Shown: piece after piece, positions 28,601-47,411 of the stretch
Numbering within the stretch: the stretch's first letter is position 1
Layout: each line of letters starts with the position of its first letter
Source of the DNA: Malurus cyaneus samueli
Lineage: Eukaryota > Chordata > Aves > Passeriformes > Maluridae
NCBI GenBank assembly: GCA_009741485.1
Contig: CM019214.1
Span: forward strand, 29,044,746 to 29,108,745
DNA length: 64,000 bases
Direction: 5' to 3'
Program-made: the position numbers and the translations under genes
The notes under the pieces: generated by a model
What the model saw: the letters and a program-made list of their open reading frames with translations, nothing else
Told to the model about the DNA's origin: nothing
Database searches by the model: none

Positions 28601-28805
28601 TTAAATGTGATGATTGTCTCTTTGAACATTCCTATTATCAAAGAAAGTAATGAAAAACAATGAATACATAATATTTTCTTCCGTTTTTTTTTCTCCCTTT
28701 CGTTTCCTAGAATCTGGCACTGCCTCCAGCACTTTGAGCACATCTTCAAGTTGCAGTGAGAGCTGCAATGTCAGCAGCACCAGCTTCTCTGACATTAAGG
28801 GCTAA
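643..28805 (+). CDS. MCF2L: MCF2L (DBS/OST), Rho-family guanine nucleotide exchange factor, 3' part
   Basis: Twenty-nine coding exons with GT-AG borders join in frame to 1081 codons plus stop; the N-terminal exons lie left of the window. Domain order is the end of Sec14/CRAL-TRIO, spectrin repeat, DH, PH and SH3, as in MCF2L; the paralogue MCF2 lacks this SH3 and is linked to F9 instead. The DH helix motif LLKPVQRITKYQLLLKE and the PH segment DLARFKPMQRHLFLHEKA are intact. In the family the DH-PH unit catalyses GDP/GTP exchange on RhoA, Cdc42 and related GTPases at membranes, with the Sec14 domain binding lipid and restraining activity. Skipping three symmetric cassettes (22753-24173) would give a 1007-codon product whose junction resembles the usual mammalian form. 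The neighbours F7 and F10 confirm the locus. Confidence 0.97.
2192..8204 (+). CDS. MCF2L: MCF2L exons coding the spectrin-repeat region
   Basis: Seven exons: 2192-2341, 3010-3134, 4820-4934, 5874-5993, 6783-6974, 7168-7359 and 8045-8204. They encode a mostly helical, charged region starting with the conserved FGTELAETELPND segment and continuing with HETETAFDEFWIKHQQKLEQ. In DBS this coiled region links the Sec14 domain to the catalytic DH domain. The acceptor of the second exon (3010) sits directly behind a (TTTTG)n run instead of an ordinary pyrimidine tract. Confidence 0.94.
2982..3008 (+). repeat. (TTTTG)n microsatellite forming an MCF2L acceptor tract
   Basis: About five TTTTG units run straight into the TAG acceptor of the exon starting at 3010. 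The pyrimidine tract of this splice site is thus a length-variable repeat interrupted by G. Confidence 0.9.
8342..9520 (+). CDS. MCF2L: MCF2L linker exons before the DH domain
   Basis: Exons 8342-8412 (71 nt) and 9444-9520 (77 nt) encode a Ser- and charge-rich linker that includes SNSESSALRRANYRKGK and STMDDEENLAVLRQ. Phases match the flanking exons, and the last codon (CA|G) is completed in the first DH exon. Low-complexity linkers at this place are normal for the family. Confidence 0.92.
10572..18525 (+). CDS. MCF2L: MCF2L DH (RhoGEF) domain exons
   Basis: Six exons: 10572-10638, 14285-14400, 15462-15531, 16700-16792, 16943-17035 and 18400-18525. Conserved region 1 reads ELIETERAYVEELLCVLEG, followed by KKDILFGNMEEIYHFHN and the conserved helix LLKPVQRITKYQLLLKEML. 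These elements form the GTPase-binding face of DBL-family exchange factors. The intron before 14285 is the longest inside the domain (3.6 kb) and holds a T/G-only tract. A CR1 LINE tail ends about 80 nt before the 18400 exon. Confidence 0.97.
10639..14284. other. MCF2L intron, 3.6 kb, without recognised genes
   Basis: The longest intron inside the DH region. Apart from the T/G-only tract at 12926-13205 and short A- or T-runs I recognise nothing. The short open frames here lack splice context and similarity to known families. Confidence 0.7.
12926..13205 (+). repeat. T/G-only low-complexity tract
   Basis: For roughly 280 bases the + strand is almost entirely T and G, in irregular TTTG, GGTTTG and TTGGG units with G runs of up to six. 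The opposite strand is correspondingly A/C-only. It is transcribed in the sense orientation within MCF2L. The open frames across it (Phe/Val/Cys-rich on +, Lys/Gln/Pro-rich on -) are composition artefacts. Confidence 0.9.
17036..18399. other. MCF2L intron with a CR1 tail at its 3' end
   Basis: 1.4 kb of AT-rich intron. The only recognised element is the CR1 fragment at 18246-18320, close to the next acceptor. Confidence 0.7.
18246..18320 (-). mobile_element. CR1 LINE 3' tail fragment
   Basis: On the + strand the sequence begins ATCACAGAATCATAGAATG and continues GGAAGGAACCTTAAATATCA and CAACCTCC. This is the reverse complement of the 3' end of avian CR1, including its ATTCTATG terminal repeats. 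The element is heavily 5'-truncated, as CR1 copies usually are, so its inner border is uncertain. Confidence 0.85.
19231..20615 (+). CDS. MCF2L: MCF2L PH domain exons
   Basis: Exons 19231-19452 (74 codons), 19977-20069 (31 codons) and 20537-20615 encode the pleckstrin homology domain that follows DH. GSFNVWTDHKKGHTKVKDLA, KFEIWYNAREEVYIIQ and the C-terminal helix with WVNEIRKVL are clear. In the family this domain contacts phosphoinositides and the bound GTPase. A ten-N assembly gap begins eight bases after the second exon, so the donor (GTAAAT) is still intact. Confidence 0.96.
20078..20087. other. Assembly gap of ten N
   Basis: Exactly ten N inside an MCF2L intron, eight bases after the end of the second PH exon. 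The round number suggests a placeholder of unknown true length. Confidence 0.98.
20753..27643 (+). CDS. MCF2L: MCF2L linker between PH and SH3, including optional cassette exons
   Basis: Exons 20753-20825, 21997-22103, 22753-22839, 23691-23750, 24099-24173 and 27510-27643. The three in the middle (87, 60 and 75 nt) all begin and end in phase 1 and are multiples of three, so any may be skipped in frame. Joining 22103 directly to 27510 gives EKGKGWAKPSHSLD, matching the common mammalian isoform. The last exon encodes the acidic WSSAEEPLNSSDAEEE stretch and a Gly-rich run from GGA/GGG codons. Use of the 60-nt cassette is the least certain, since I do not recognise its peptide. Confidence 0.85.
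24174..27509. other. MCF2L intron, 3.3 kb, without recognised features
   Basis: Separates the optional cassettes from the acidic linker exon. Both strands were searched for exon-like segments and avian repeat tails. The open frames present, the longest 156 aa on the minus strand at 25692-26162, resemble no family I know and have no splice context. Confidence 0.65.
28240..28805 (+). CDS. MCF2L: MCF2L SH3 domain and C-terminal tail exons
   Basis: Exons 28240-28352, 28483-28586 and 28711-28805 (stop TAA at 28803-28805). The SH3 fold is visible as GKYTVVTDYDKG, then ELVQLIREGEDGLW and GREGWIPASNL, with the conserved tryptophan codon split across the first intron (TG|G). The tail after the domain is Ser/Thr-rich and ends SSTSFSDIKG. 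SH3 domains bind proline-rich partners; the partner is not inferable here. Confidence 0.95.
28354..28402 (+). repeat. Short tandem duplication behind an MCF2L splice donor
   Basis: TACGCAG followed by CTGTGTTTGGAA occurs at 28354-28374 and again at 28382-28402, with one difference and a period of 28 bases. The first copy overlaps the donor at 28353; the second copy has lost the G of the GT. Confidence 0.85.
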
Positions 28806-30918
28806 TGTGAAATGTTCATCCAGCCTCCCTGGAAGGTAAATCTGGAGATTGTCATTTGCTGCAGAGTTGTGGACATTGGACTTCACTGGAGAACCACCAG
28901 CTCTGTGTTGCCAGTTCTGCATATTTTTAGTGGTGACTTCTACAGGTTCTCCCAGAAGATCCCAATGAAAAGTGCATGGAATGTGAAGTTGTAAATTAAA
29001 ATTAAATGATTTGAAATAGGGTTTTGTAGAGGTTTCTGCTCTGAAGAGCTGTTAGCGTAAAACACATTTTCTCTGTGACACACAATCAGGTTTCTGCAGA
29101 ACTGTATCTTTTTGTAACAGCCAGAATCTGAATGTGAGCAAAAAAAATGTGTTCAATGCTAAATGCTCATTGTAAACTAATAACATAGCAATCATTGTAC
29201 AGGATAGGTATGAGGAAAATAAATCCAAGTTTACAATTTCTTCTCCCCAAAAACCCCTTTCTCCAAGGACATACCTCAGTCAATGCAGTGAATGGGACTC
29301 TTACGGCAATGAGGAAGGAGGTTTGGTCCACCCTTTTCTCTTGTGTTTTCAGGATACTCTTCTGCTTCCTAGAGGCTGGAATGCAGATATGACCAATTCA
29401 CTGACCACAACAACATCAGAAGAAACTATTATTTTATCCTTTCTGACCTTTTAATGACGTGTGCAATGGAATAACTCTTTTCTGGGGTATTTTGACCTCA
29501 CAACCAAATTCTTTACCAAGATCACTGTGTTTACATAGACTTGGCAATTGAGTAGTATCTTTTTTCTTATGCAGGTGCACAATGAAACACAAATGTTCTT
29601 ATTCACTAAATGGTTTTTTAATAAATGGTAATTGTATGGTTACTTTCAGCTCTCACAATTAACATTGCAGTTACAGGCAGAGGAAACTATTGAAACTTCA
29701 CTGTGGGGCAAGAGCCTTCCTTCAGACAAACCTATGAGGGCTGGAAATCCAGCATATTTTAAGTCCATAGTGTTTATTCCAGCTTAATTAAAAGAGAAAA
29801 AAAAAAAAGAAGACATAATTTTTCTGTGAAAGGGGAGCGCAAGAGAAAAAAAAAATCTTAGAGTCAGATAAGTGTTTTAATTTTTGTTAAAGGAAGCGTG
29901 GTGCTAAACTTGCCAGTTTTCAGGGTATGATGTAAGCCACTGTTATAAATTCTCACTTTGTCAGATGTTCTTTGCACACCATCCTTACAGTACAAAACTA
30001 AGTACATGTATAAAATACTGGATTCATTCCTGCCCACCTCTCAAATAGTTTTACTTATATGAAAACAGGTTTTTAACTGATTCATGCACCATATTATTTA
30101 GAAATAGTGGGGCCATGAAGAGTGTAACTTTTCAGAAGCACTAAGCACAGCAGATTACGTCGATAGAAAGTGCTGTTAATCATCAGATTCTCCGATTGCT
30201 GAGCCCTGAAGTCAATCTTTATACCAGAATTTAATGTTTTAGAGGCTGCAGTTTAGAAAACCTAAATGACAAATGCTCCTAAGAATGATGAAGAAGCAAC
30301 CCTACCCCAGACGCAATCAAAATGCAGCTGACCATGTCAGCACAAATGAAAGCATGTATAGACACACACACATATATATGTGCATGTATGTGCTTGTGTG
30401 TATATATATGTGTGTAGATATGTATATGTGTGTAGATAAAATGTATCAATGTAAAAGATGTATTTATAGTCCTCATGCTGCTGAATGTGCCACTTTACAA
30501 TTCATAAAGACTTAGGTTTCTTGCAATACTGCAATATAAATGCTGATCAGGGTTTTACTTCAGGCATCTTTTTTCAACACAGAAATCCTCTGATTTTTTT
30601 TTATTATTCCATATAATACTGTGCTGACCAGGAATAGTCTGATATTTAACAATGAAATAGCAACATGAGATTCAGCTTAATCTTCATCTATGTAAGTTAT
30701 TTTGTAAATTATCTGTAACATAATTACTTATATATTGCTGTCATTGCTGGGATGAGACTGTGGTTTCATTTCTCACTGCAGCCTCATTTGTGTTATTTCA
30801 ATGTTTTTTTCCATGTCATTGCACTTTAATACAACCCATTTCACCATTTTCTTTTTTACTGCTGTTGTGAATTAGAAGTTCAAAGTCAGAGGTCTCTACT
30901 GTAATTAATTTGAATAAA
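28806..30918 (+). other. MCF2L: MCF2L 3' UTR candidates with three AATAAA signals
   Basis: After the stop codon, canonical AATAAA hexamers occur at 29218-29223, 29620-29625 and 30913-30918, giving possible 3' UTRs of about 0.4, 0.8 and 2.1 kb. The sequence is AT-rich and non-coding. Which signal is used cannot be told from sequence alone. Confidence 0.5.
30361..30440. repeat. Alternating CA/TA/TG microsatellite
   Basis: About 80 bases of alternating purine-pyrimidine sequence (CACACA, TATATA and TGTGTG blocks) that could adopt Z-DNA. It lies in the possible long MCF2L 3' UTR. Confidence 0.85.
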
Positions 30919-33408
30919 TTTCAGCGCTTCTGGCTGAATGCCTTTATATAGACATGCTCTGGGGTTTATTTTGTCTCACAGTCTTGAAAGCTTCTTATGG
31001 GTATCGTACTAAAACAGAGAGAGGAACAGAAAACAACGTCTGGGTGTTCAAATCCTCTGCCTGCTCGTTCTGGGACCATCTCAGAAAAACACCATTTCAC
31101 CTTTGTGATCATGTCTCACTTGGAATCACTTGCCTGGCACTAGGGAATCAAAGCCTGTCTGCAGGATGAGAATTAAAAATGAAAGCCAGTGCCAGGTAAT
31201 TGGATTGATTCCCATTTTCCCCACACACCCTTTTCTGAAAGCATTTTTGGGTTTTCCCAAAGAAAGCTGTGTATCCTATGGATCCTGTGGTCTTAGCAGA
31301 GCAAGTTGGAGGTCTGCATCTGGCCATGGCTGGGTGAGAAACAAGACACCATGTTCACCCTTGCTGCATCTGAAGAGGAACATGCTTTTACACTCATTGA
31401 TTAATGGCTTTAAGGATCATCATGCCATGGTGGGAGGTGAATTTCACACTGACTGGAGTGAATCAGGCTGAGCTGTTCGCCATGTGCATTACATGATCCA
31501 GTTAAGGTGTTACTGAGACTCGATTGCTTTTTGTTTTCTCTTGATCTTGTTAATGTAACAGCTCCCTCCATTACAGATAGTTCTACTTTTCTGAGCAAAA
31601 GAAGGTCCACACCATACTTGTTAAAGAATGAAAGAATTCCAGCCCAAATGTACCTTAGTAAAGAGTAAAAGTAAAGAGTTTTCTATATAAAAACCTAATG
31701 ATTGGTTTTTTAGATCACCATCTCCAAGCTGCGGCACAGTGTTTCAGAGATGCAGAAACAGTTTGCTGGTTGGAACATAAGATCTTTTCTTCATCCTGCA
31801 CAGATGTTGGCACTGAGTAAAACTGAGGAAGTTGGACCATAACTCATTTACATAACTTAAAACAGCAGGAACTCCCATTCCCCTTCTCAGTGATAAGTTA
31901 GATGTTAGTATGAACTGCACTGTGAAGTTTGGAGTGTCCTCACAAATCCCCAGAGTTGGCAGGCTCCCTGGATGTGTGTGACAAGCACCAGATCTGCCTG
32001 GTATAATGAGGCTACCCAAATTCAGGGGTATTCAGGTAAGTTCAGGTTTTGAAATATTTGAAATAATCAAATCCCATAATTAAGGATGCAGGAATAGAAG
32101 AGATAAATTCTGTTGTTCCCTAAGACTTTGTGTAACCGTTTTTAGAGATTGTATTATCAAAATAAGTCATTTAGATACTGAAGTACCTTCTCTGGGCATT
32201 CATTTGAAAGGAGATGGATTTTTATTCATTGCCCATCCATTGACAGGACAGCTACATTTAAAAGACTAAGGATTTGCTAGTGCTCTCGCAGCTGTGGTGA
32301 CCTCAGGTCAGTCAAAAAAGGTTTGTAGCAGAGTTAATATCTCTCATTACCAACTGAGATGGGTGGCATTAAGCAGGCAAACATTGGAGCACACTGCCTT
32401 TATTGTCTTTTTCTTCCTTTATTCTCTATTTTTTAGATATCCTCTGCAAAAAGTGAAAGAAAATAAATAAATAAACCACATCTAAATTTAAAAATACAGT
32501 GTTAAGCACTCATATTCAGAGCTTGTTGCACGCACAAAAAAATGTCTTCCCATCTTCTGAGAATAATTGCAGTAGGGGATACAGAACTCTCAGGCAGGAG
32601 ATTTTCTCGTGGAAAGTAGTTCTGTTTGAGGTCTAAATCTCAAATAATTTGCTTTAAAGCTTAGTAGAATACTACACATATATTTATAGATTAGTGTATA
32701 ACAGAAATAGGAAATTATTAACTTGATCCAAGTGTTTGCTTCCTTTTAATTAGTCTGGTAAATGACCAGTGGCAAGTTGCTATTGTAAATTGAAGAATCA
32801 GATTGTACCTAAAGCTTTCTTACCTAGACACGGCTATGTCACCTTACACAAATATCTCTGATAGCATCTTTAAAATGGAATTTATTGATTTCTTTTTTCA
32901 AATTGTTCGTGAGTGCCAACTAGAAAACTCATGTTGAAATGACCACTGACTTGCTGTATCAGATCAAATTGCCTAGTTCCCAAAAGTTCCCATACATATT
33001 CTGAGACATCATCACATCTTCAGGCTCATGTTTCTGCTTTAGATATTTTCGTTTCGTATTGTTAACACTTTACATGTTTCATTGTTTAACTTCTTAATTT
33101 TTTGAAATACAACAACTTGGCACATCAAAAATATCCTAAATTATGTTTTCTGAAGAGCTATTCCAGACTGATTCTAGTAGCACCCATGAGCAGTATACAT
33201 GTTTGCATTAGTATTAATTTTTAATCAATCAGCAGATCATTTTTCTTGGAATTGCTCACAAAACATAAGCCAAATAAAGCCTGCACTGGCAGATTTTATA
33301 GAGCAAAACTACAGAACTTGCTCTCATGCAAGACCACACAAGAAGGAAAACAAAGTAACACAGGGATCTTCAGGGGAAGAAAAGCAAACTCTTCGCTCCT
33401 CTGGCTGG
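30919..33408. other. Intergenic sequence between MCF2L and the ERVL element
   Basis: About 2.5 kb with no recognised coding segment, RNA gene or repeat family. The open frames are short and lack splice or family support. Confidence 0.65.
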
Positions 33409-33965
33409 TGATGTGGGTTAATCCCAAATAGATGATGACAACCATGCAGCTGCTCACTCCCTCACACCCAGCAGACTGGGGATGAGAATCGGGAATGGAA
33501 AAGTAAAACTTGTGGGTTGAGATAAGAACACTTCAATAATTGGAACAAAGTAAAATATAACAATACCAATGATAAACTAATGATATTAGTATGAGAGAGA
33601 GAGAAAAAACCCAAGAAAGGACAAGTGATGACAATACAATTGCTCAGCACCTGATGACCAGTGCCCAGTCTTGAGCAGCAATCATCCTCTTCCAGGTAAC
33701 CCCTCCAGTTTATATACTGGGTATGAATTCTAAGAAAGGAATATTCCTTCAGCTGGTTTGGCTCATCTGTTTTAGCCATATCCCTTCATGGTTTCTTGCA
33801 CAGCTCCTTACTGTCAGAGCATGAAACTCAAAAAAAAAAAGTCCCTCAGGGTAAGCACTACTGAGCAACAGCCAAACATCAGTGTGTTATCATTATACTG
33901 AATCCAAAAAGCCCAGCGTTGCATTGAAGGAGAAAATGAACTCTGTCCCAGCTGAAACCAGAGCA
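33409..33965 (-). repeat. ERVL LTR, 3' copy
   Basis: 557 bp on the minus strand, aligning over its length with the copy at 35150-35705. A TATA-like AGTATATAAACTGG is present (minus strand, near 33709-33722). An AG-rich microsatellite lies at about 33593-33606. The many differences from the other LTR point to an old insertion. Confidence 0.85.
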
Positions 33966-35149
33966 GTACCCAACTCTTATTTCATACCATACGTGTCATG
34001 CCAGATCCCACATTTCAAAATACCCCATCCCCTCTCCCATCTTTGGATAGATATACACACAGATATTCTCATGGTCTAAAGACTATCCTTTTAAAGGCCC
34101 ACTGAATTAATGTAATCCATGACATTGGTCTTTCAGAACGATTTTTCAGGCAGGAAAGATGGCATGAGTTGTTCCATGTTGAAACTAGTTATGTTACGAT
34201 TCCATCATCACTGCACAGCCATCAGTTGCATGCTGTGAAGAGGGGATCCTTTCCTCGAGCATCCAGTCCAGCATGGGTAACTGGGTGCCAGGAGGAGCTG
34301 ACAATCAGACTGCAATTTGGAATGTGCATTCTCCAGAAACTGCAGTGCCTAAGAGTTTGTATTTATTTCTTGTTAGGTGGTGGAGACATTGATGTTGTTT
34401 TGTTGATCACATCCACTGGGATGTGGCAACACTCATCTCACCGTTGTATTCCCTAAAGCGAGTCTTCTGTGCAGGTCCCTTGACCTTTACTCTTTTTTTT
34501 ATGGCAAATCTTTTTTAGAATGATTTATGATCTTCCCTTTCTCAAAAACTTCTTCTGCTGTGTCATCAACACGATGTCATCAATGTATTGCAGGTGTTGG
34601 GGAGTTTCATTTTTTTCGGAGTATCTGGATCTGCCCATGGCAGGTGGTGGGGCTGTGCTTCCACCCCTGGGCACTCAATCCCTGGTGTGCTGGACATCCC
34701 TCCAAGTGAACTCAACCGGAGTGTGAATGGCCCCAATGCTCGTTAATGGAATTTGAGGAATTTGAATCTCTTTCTCCCTCTTCGAGTAGCAGTGCTTGTC
34801 ACGGGGTTTGGGGCCAGGTGTAATTGTTGATAATTCCCGGTAGATGGCTCCCGAAATACAAAGGTGACAGCGATGCTGGGAACGCACACAGGGTCAGTTT
34901 CGAAGCCGCTATCAGATCAAAAGCCGATACCAGGAAGTACAACAGAACCCAGGACCCGGAGGCGACAGACACCAAAACAGCAAACAAATGCTGCAAGTGA
35001 GGTATTGCATAACCCTGAGAACGAGCACAACCACTCTGGTGGCAAATTAATCTGTATTGTGGCCAGTGACTGTTAAACCAGTGCAATGAAGGCTTGTAAC
35101 AATCTTGTTTCTGGTCAGATCAATCATCTCAACCTTCCAGGCTGCACGC

Positions 35150-35705
35150 TGAGCACCAAGGTTCAACCCCAGACACCAACTAAATACCAGGCAGCTGCTC
35201 ACTCAATGCCAACCTCTTCATGAGATGAGGAGGAGAATCCAGAAAAATGGGTTGGACTAAGAACAGTGTAATAATAAGCAAAGTAAAATGCAATAATACT
35301 AATAATACTAATATAATAATAGTATAAAAAGCAGAGACACAGAGAGAGAGAGAGAGAACCCAGGAGAAACAAGTCTGCTTGAACAAGCACAGCTGCTCAC
35401 CACCCACTGACTAGTGCCCACCCTGTTTCCAAGCAGTGATCATCCCTTCCCAGTTAATATACTAAGCATGACATACTCTGTCGTATGGAATATCCCTTTG
35501 GCCAGTTTGGGTCACCTGTCCTGGCCATGCTGTCTCATTGCTTTTTGTGCAATTTATCACTGGCAGAGGATGAGACATTGAAAAGAACCAGCAACGGCTG
35601 AAACATCAGTGTGTCACCAGCATTACCCTCACACTGAATCCAAACCACAACATTATACAAGCTCCTGCCAAGAAAATTAACTCTATACCAGCTGAAACCA
35701 GGACA
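35150..35705 (-). repeat. ERVL LTR, 5' copy
   Basis: 556 bp on the minus strand with TG and CA ends. The AG microsatellite is longer than in its partner (35341-35357), and the TATA-like site has changed to AGTATATTAACTGG. Confidence 0.85.
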
Positions 35706-37620
35706 TATGGGGTCTAAGACTGTAAGGAAGGGGAGCTCTTCTTTACAAACACAGCTCTGACTGACCCAGCTGCAGTTAGTAGAAAACATCTTTGTGATGA
35801 AAGCTGTCAGTATGAAGTTCTTAAACAAAGAAATGTAATGTAGTCCTGGGAGTGCTGAATCCTCAGTGATCCTTCTCGGGTTCATCCTGATGGAACCTAA
35901 TTGCATTCATTTTCTTGGAAGAAGGACAGTCCCCATATGAACTGACTCTTGCTCCCAGCACTTGGGCTTCTTCCCAGGCTCTAAAAATAACAGTTCAGCT
36001 GTATTCTCAAGAAATAACAGCAAAACCTTTAAGGTTTAAGGGATGCCAGCAGAGGAAGGAAGGCAAAAGGAAAATACTGCATCAGTCTCCTAAGGATGTA
36101 AAGAATCCACCCATCACAAAGAAAGCACAGGTTGCAGATGTGCTGCAGTGCCACTCTGGAGTGGCAACCACCCCACCCTCCCTGGCAGGGAGATGCCCTC
36201 CCAGCATAAGGAAACACAGGGGATTGGGGGCATAGCTGCAGACTAAGGCTGGCCTCAGGCAGAGAAGGAAGAACTTCATTCTCTGATCTGTGTGATTCAT
36301 GCAGCTAGATGGGGCCAGATCTTTGCCAAGAAGAAAAATTTTCAAGCTTAGGTTTGATCATGCTAATCTGAACATGCACTTGCTATTTTCAACTCACTGC
36401 CACAGGCAAGTGAACAAGGAGTAAGGATTGTGTTGGCAGGCTGTGAGGTATGGAGAGGGTTCCCACAAAAGCAGCATAGTGCTGCTGTAACTTCTTTTGC
36501 ATTCCAGTAACTGGCCTCCTTCCTCTGCCTGGGACAGGACATGCTATTGCAGCCATCCCATGAACTGGACTGCTGGGAATTAGCCAGGCTGTGATCCAGA
36601 TAAATGCCTGGATACCGTCTCTTGGGAATGTTATTTCAAAGCAGAATATCCAGCTGTGTGCATTGCCCCTAAATAACAGGAGTTGGACACAACAGTCAGG
36701 AGCCTGACTTTTCCTGAGCAATCATAACTTCTGCTGAGCGTTGGCAGCAAAGTAAAAATTGAGCTGTTGCTTTCCTTTGCAGTAACATTCAAATGCAGAT
36801 CTGACCCTCCTTCCTTTCCATGCAGGAAGGGGAGGGCAGACTGGAAAACACTCCAGCTTCAGGCAATGCTTCACTTCTCATAGATAAACATGCTCTTTAC
36901 CTTGCTGCTATCTTAAGTAAATATTTCTCCAAGAATGTTGTCAGCTCTCCAGTCTGATGCCATTAATTGATTTCCATTAAATCAGAGAATTGCTTATGTT
37001 CCAGATGAAAAACCATCTGCAGATTGTCCCCTCAAGCCCCTGTAGTTACTAATGAAGTAAAACATGGATCAGCTCAGTGCCAATTCCAGCTGGTACAAGT
37101 TGTGCAGGCCACATGGGTCTGGCAGTAAAAATGGAGAGAACCAGGAACCAGTGTAGTTAGTGCTGGTTAATTAGTGTCTCCAAGCAAATTCAGGCAGAAG
37201 TGCAGAGTTGCAGCTGGTGATAGAAAAATGGGAATAGACAGTGGTAGAATCATTCTGCAAAGCATTGAAAGGCCATATCTTGACTGCTGATGCAAGATAA
37301 ATACCACATTGCTGCTCTCTGCATGTGGGGCTGTGTGGCCAGGTTAATGCCTGTCCTATGATTCAGTGTCCCAGCGTTTGTGTTTCTCATGGAATAGGTG
37401 TGTTAAATGGAAAATGCAGGCCCAGAGGTAGCAGCCTGTGTAATCAGCATAGCCTTTGCACGGGTCAGGAGAGCACACTTCAAAACCAAGCTCCCTGCTT
37501 GCAAGAAAAGGGCACATTACAGGATTTGCATGTGCCCTTCTGCTCAGCTCGACAGGCACTCATGGATCTTTTGCTGTTTCCATGACTCGCCAGCCCCTCC
37601 TCTGGCTCCAAGCATTTGAA
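35706..37620. other. Intergenic sequence upstream of F7
   Basis: About 1.9 kb without recognised genes or repeats. Open frames such as 35915-36235 (+) have no family resemblance or splice context. The F7 promoter presumably lies in the last few hundred bases. Confidence 0.6.
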
Positions 37621-37624
37621 GCTG

Positions 37625-37636
37625 AGCTCTTTGGCC
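37625..37636 (+). promoter_or_regulatory. Candidate HNF4 site in the F7 promoter
   Basis: AGCTCTTTGGCC agrees with the HNF4 core pattern TGNNCTTTGNCC at all but the first base and lies about 60 bases before the F7 start codon. Human F7 is known to depend on an HNF4 site close to its start. The match is by eye; binding is inferred. Confidence 0.4.
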
Positions 37637-37694
37637 AAACAGTCCTTGATGAAATGTCAATACACTGCTGGGACACTGGCTTGCAGGGTTCATC

Positions 37695-45369
<7,675 letters not shown>

Positions 45370-47410
45370 TGATGTTGAACCAGAGTATTTCCAGGTTATG
45401 TGATTGCCCCCCAATCCCTCTGCACCATTTTCCTATTGAAGGATTCCTTCATTATCTTAGACATGTGATACATACCCAAAACACTATTAATTATTTGAAG
45501 TGAGCTTAAGGCCTACTTGAATACATAAAGTAACTTCCCTCTCAGTGTTGTTTGTAAACTTGTCTATCTTGTCAAGCAGGCACAGAATGACCACAAAAAA
45601 TCAGACACAATATCCCTTCTTGTTCTGCATCCATTTCTGCTGAAGGACAGAGCTAGATACTGAGAGAAAGACTGTCAGCAACACATCATGCAGACCACAA
45701 GCCTTCCTCCTGCTACCCTCTCAACTTCTGGTAATCAGTGAAGGACAGACTTCCTGAGCCAGAAGTTGCATTAGATTGAACAGTCATGAATGAACCCATT
45801 GTCCATAGTTGTATGCAATCTCCTTTGAGATTACGCTTCTGGCTTTCATAATTTCCAATGCTATGGATCCTGTAATATAATGATGAAATAACAGTAAAAA
45901 AATAGAAAAGGTGTTTCTTTTCACTTATGTTAAAGTAGCTTTCTCCTGCAGTTGCAGTGGCAACAGGGAGATTTGAGGAGGAGGAACTGCAGACACTCTC
46001 CAGGACAGGAAATCTGGGAAAAGGTTAATTCCATATTTGCAGGTCCGCTATGAAAACTTGATTTAAATCTCCTTGCACCAAGCATTATTGCTGTAAGGCT
46101 AATAAGTGCAACATTTAACCCTATGAGTGGTGAAGAATGCCACTGATTTAATCTTATCTTTACCTTGGTGTTAAGCTTGTTGATACAAAGAGTGCAAATG
46201 AAAGGGAATGTTTGTTTAATTTGTTGTCCAGTATAATCTCAATTGTACTGTGTATCCTGAAATCTAAAACCAGACGAGGGTAATTGTCTAACCCTCTGCA
46301 AAATGCTGACCAAAGACCATTCACTAAAGTCTTAAGGCATAAATGATAGAACTGAAAACATATACAGTTCAAAAAAGTATTTTCTAAGCTTAACATGAAA
46401 ACACTGAAAAGGTGAGGAAGATAAAACTGAGCTAGGAGGTTAGAAAACAATTTAACTATCTCATGAAAAACTTGCACTCCAGATTGTTCAGATAATGCAG
46501 AATATCAATCACAAAAGCTTATCAGCAAGTAGGACAATTGCAACTGATCATACTTTATTATCAAGGGAAGATATTGTCATCGTATGGTACATATACCAAG
46601 CAATAGTGAACATCCTATAATTTGCTTTACCAAAAGAGAAGAAAGCACTACTGTTCATTCAAGTAGTAAACTGAACTGGGAAATGCAGCAAATTTCAGGG
46701 ACCTAAGAAATAAGAGATGTTGTGGTATACAACATGCACTAGAGATTCTCCTTACTCCTAAAGAGAGTCCAGTCTCAAGGACAAAGGTGACTAAAAGAAG
46801 GGACCAGCAAATAAAGCTTCATTTTCACTTAGATGAGGTGCTTGGCAATGTAAAACTATCCCTAACAACCCTTCAACATAGAACAGTTTGTGTTTTCCAT
46901 GATCCAAGATGATTTCTCCTCTGTAACATTCCAGTGTAAATACTGACATCTGTGAACAGATCATCTCGCAGAAAAAGGATAAAACGCAACAAGAAATCAG
47001 TACTAATAATGGCTGCACAAAGAGACTTTTTCAAAACAAAACTGCCTTTTAGATATATTTTTAATGTAACAGCCTGTTTAAGCAAGCCAAGGAGATAAAG
47101 GAGACCGGATGGCTAGCTCTGGAAGCATCGCAGATGTGGCCTCCGCAGCTCACTGTGAACTCCCCACAGGAAAGGGGAGATTGAGGCCAGCTCCCGGTGA
47201 GCCCCAGGCCGAGGTCACTGGTCCAAAGCGCGGAGCCAACGCGTTACGGTGTTGGGTGTGAGGCACACGGGTGGGATGGAGCAGCCAAGGACGGCGGCTG
47301 CCGTGCGCTGGGAGCCCACCTTTGCCACGCTGGCTTATTGACGGGACGATTCACTTCCCCTCCTCCAAAATAAAAGGTGCAATTGAAAACAACACAAAAC
47401 AAAACAAAAC
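45370..47410. other. F7-F10 intergenic region
   Basis: No canonical AATAAA lies within 1 kb behind the F7 stop; the first clear one on the + strand is at 46809-46814. No gene or repeat family was recognised. The final part becomes GC-rich toward F10. Confidence 0.6.
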
Positions 47411-47411
47411 C

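Larger units (their letters stand above)
33409..35705 (-). mobile_element. Degraded ERVL-type endogenous retrovirus remnant
   Basis: Two related 556-557 bp terminal repeats (33409-33965 and 35150-35705) flank about 1.2 kb of internal sequence. Read on the minus strand each LTR starts TG, continues with CTGGTTTCAGCTGG and ends CA, the pattern of the abundant avian ERVL LTRs. The inside keeps only pieces of a reverse transcriptase region: a YIDD active-site motif near 34567-34590 and a GWKHSP motif near 34650-34670. A frameshift and a stop lie between conserved blocks, and gag and most of pol are missing. It cannot encode a working protein. I see no matching target-site duplication. Confidence 0.85.

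Noticed and set aside
35162..35180. Minus-strand TGGTGTCTGGGGTTGAACC as a retroviral primer binding site
   Set aside because: It resembles a tRNA-complementary site, but it aligns with the terminal part of the avian ERVL LTR itself, so it lies inside the LTR and not behind it.
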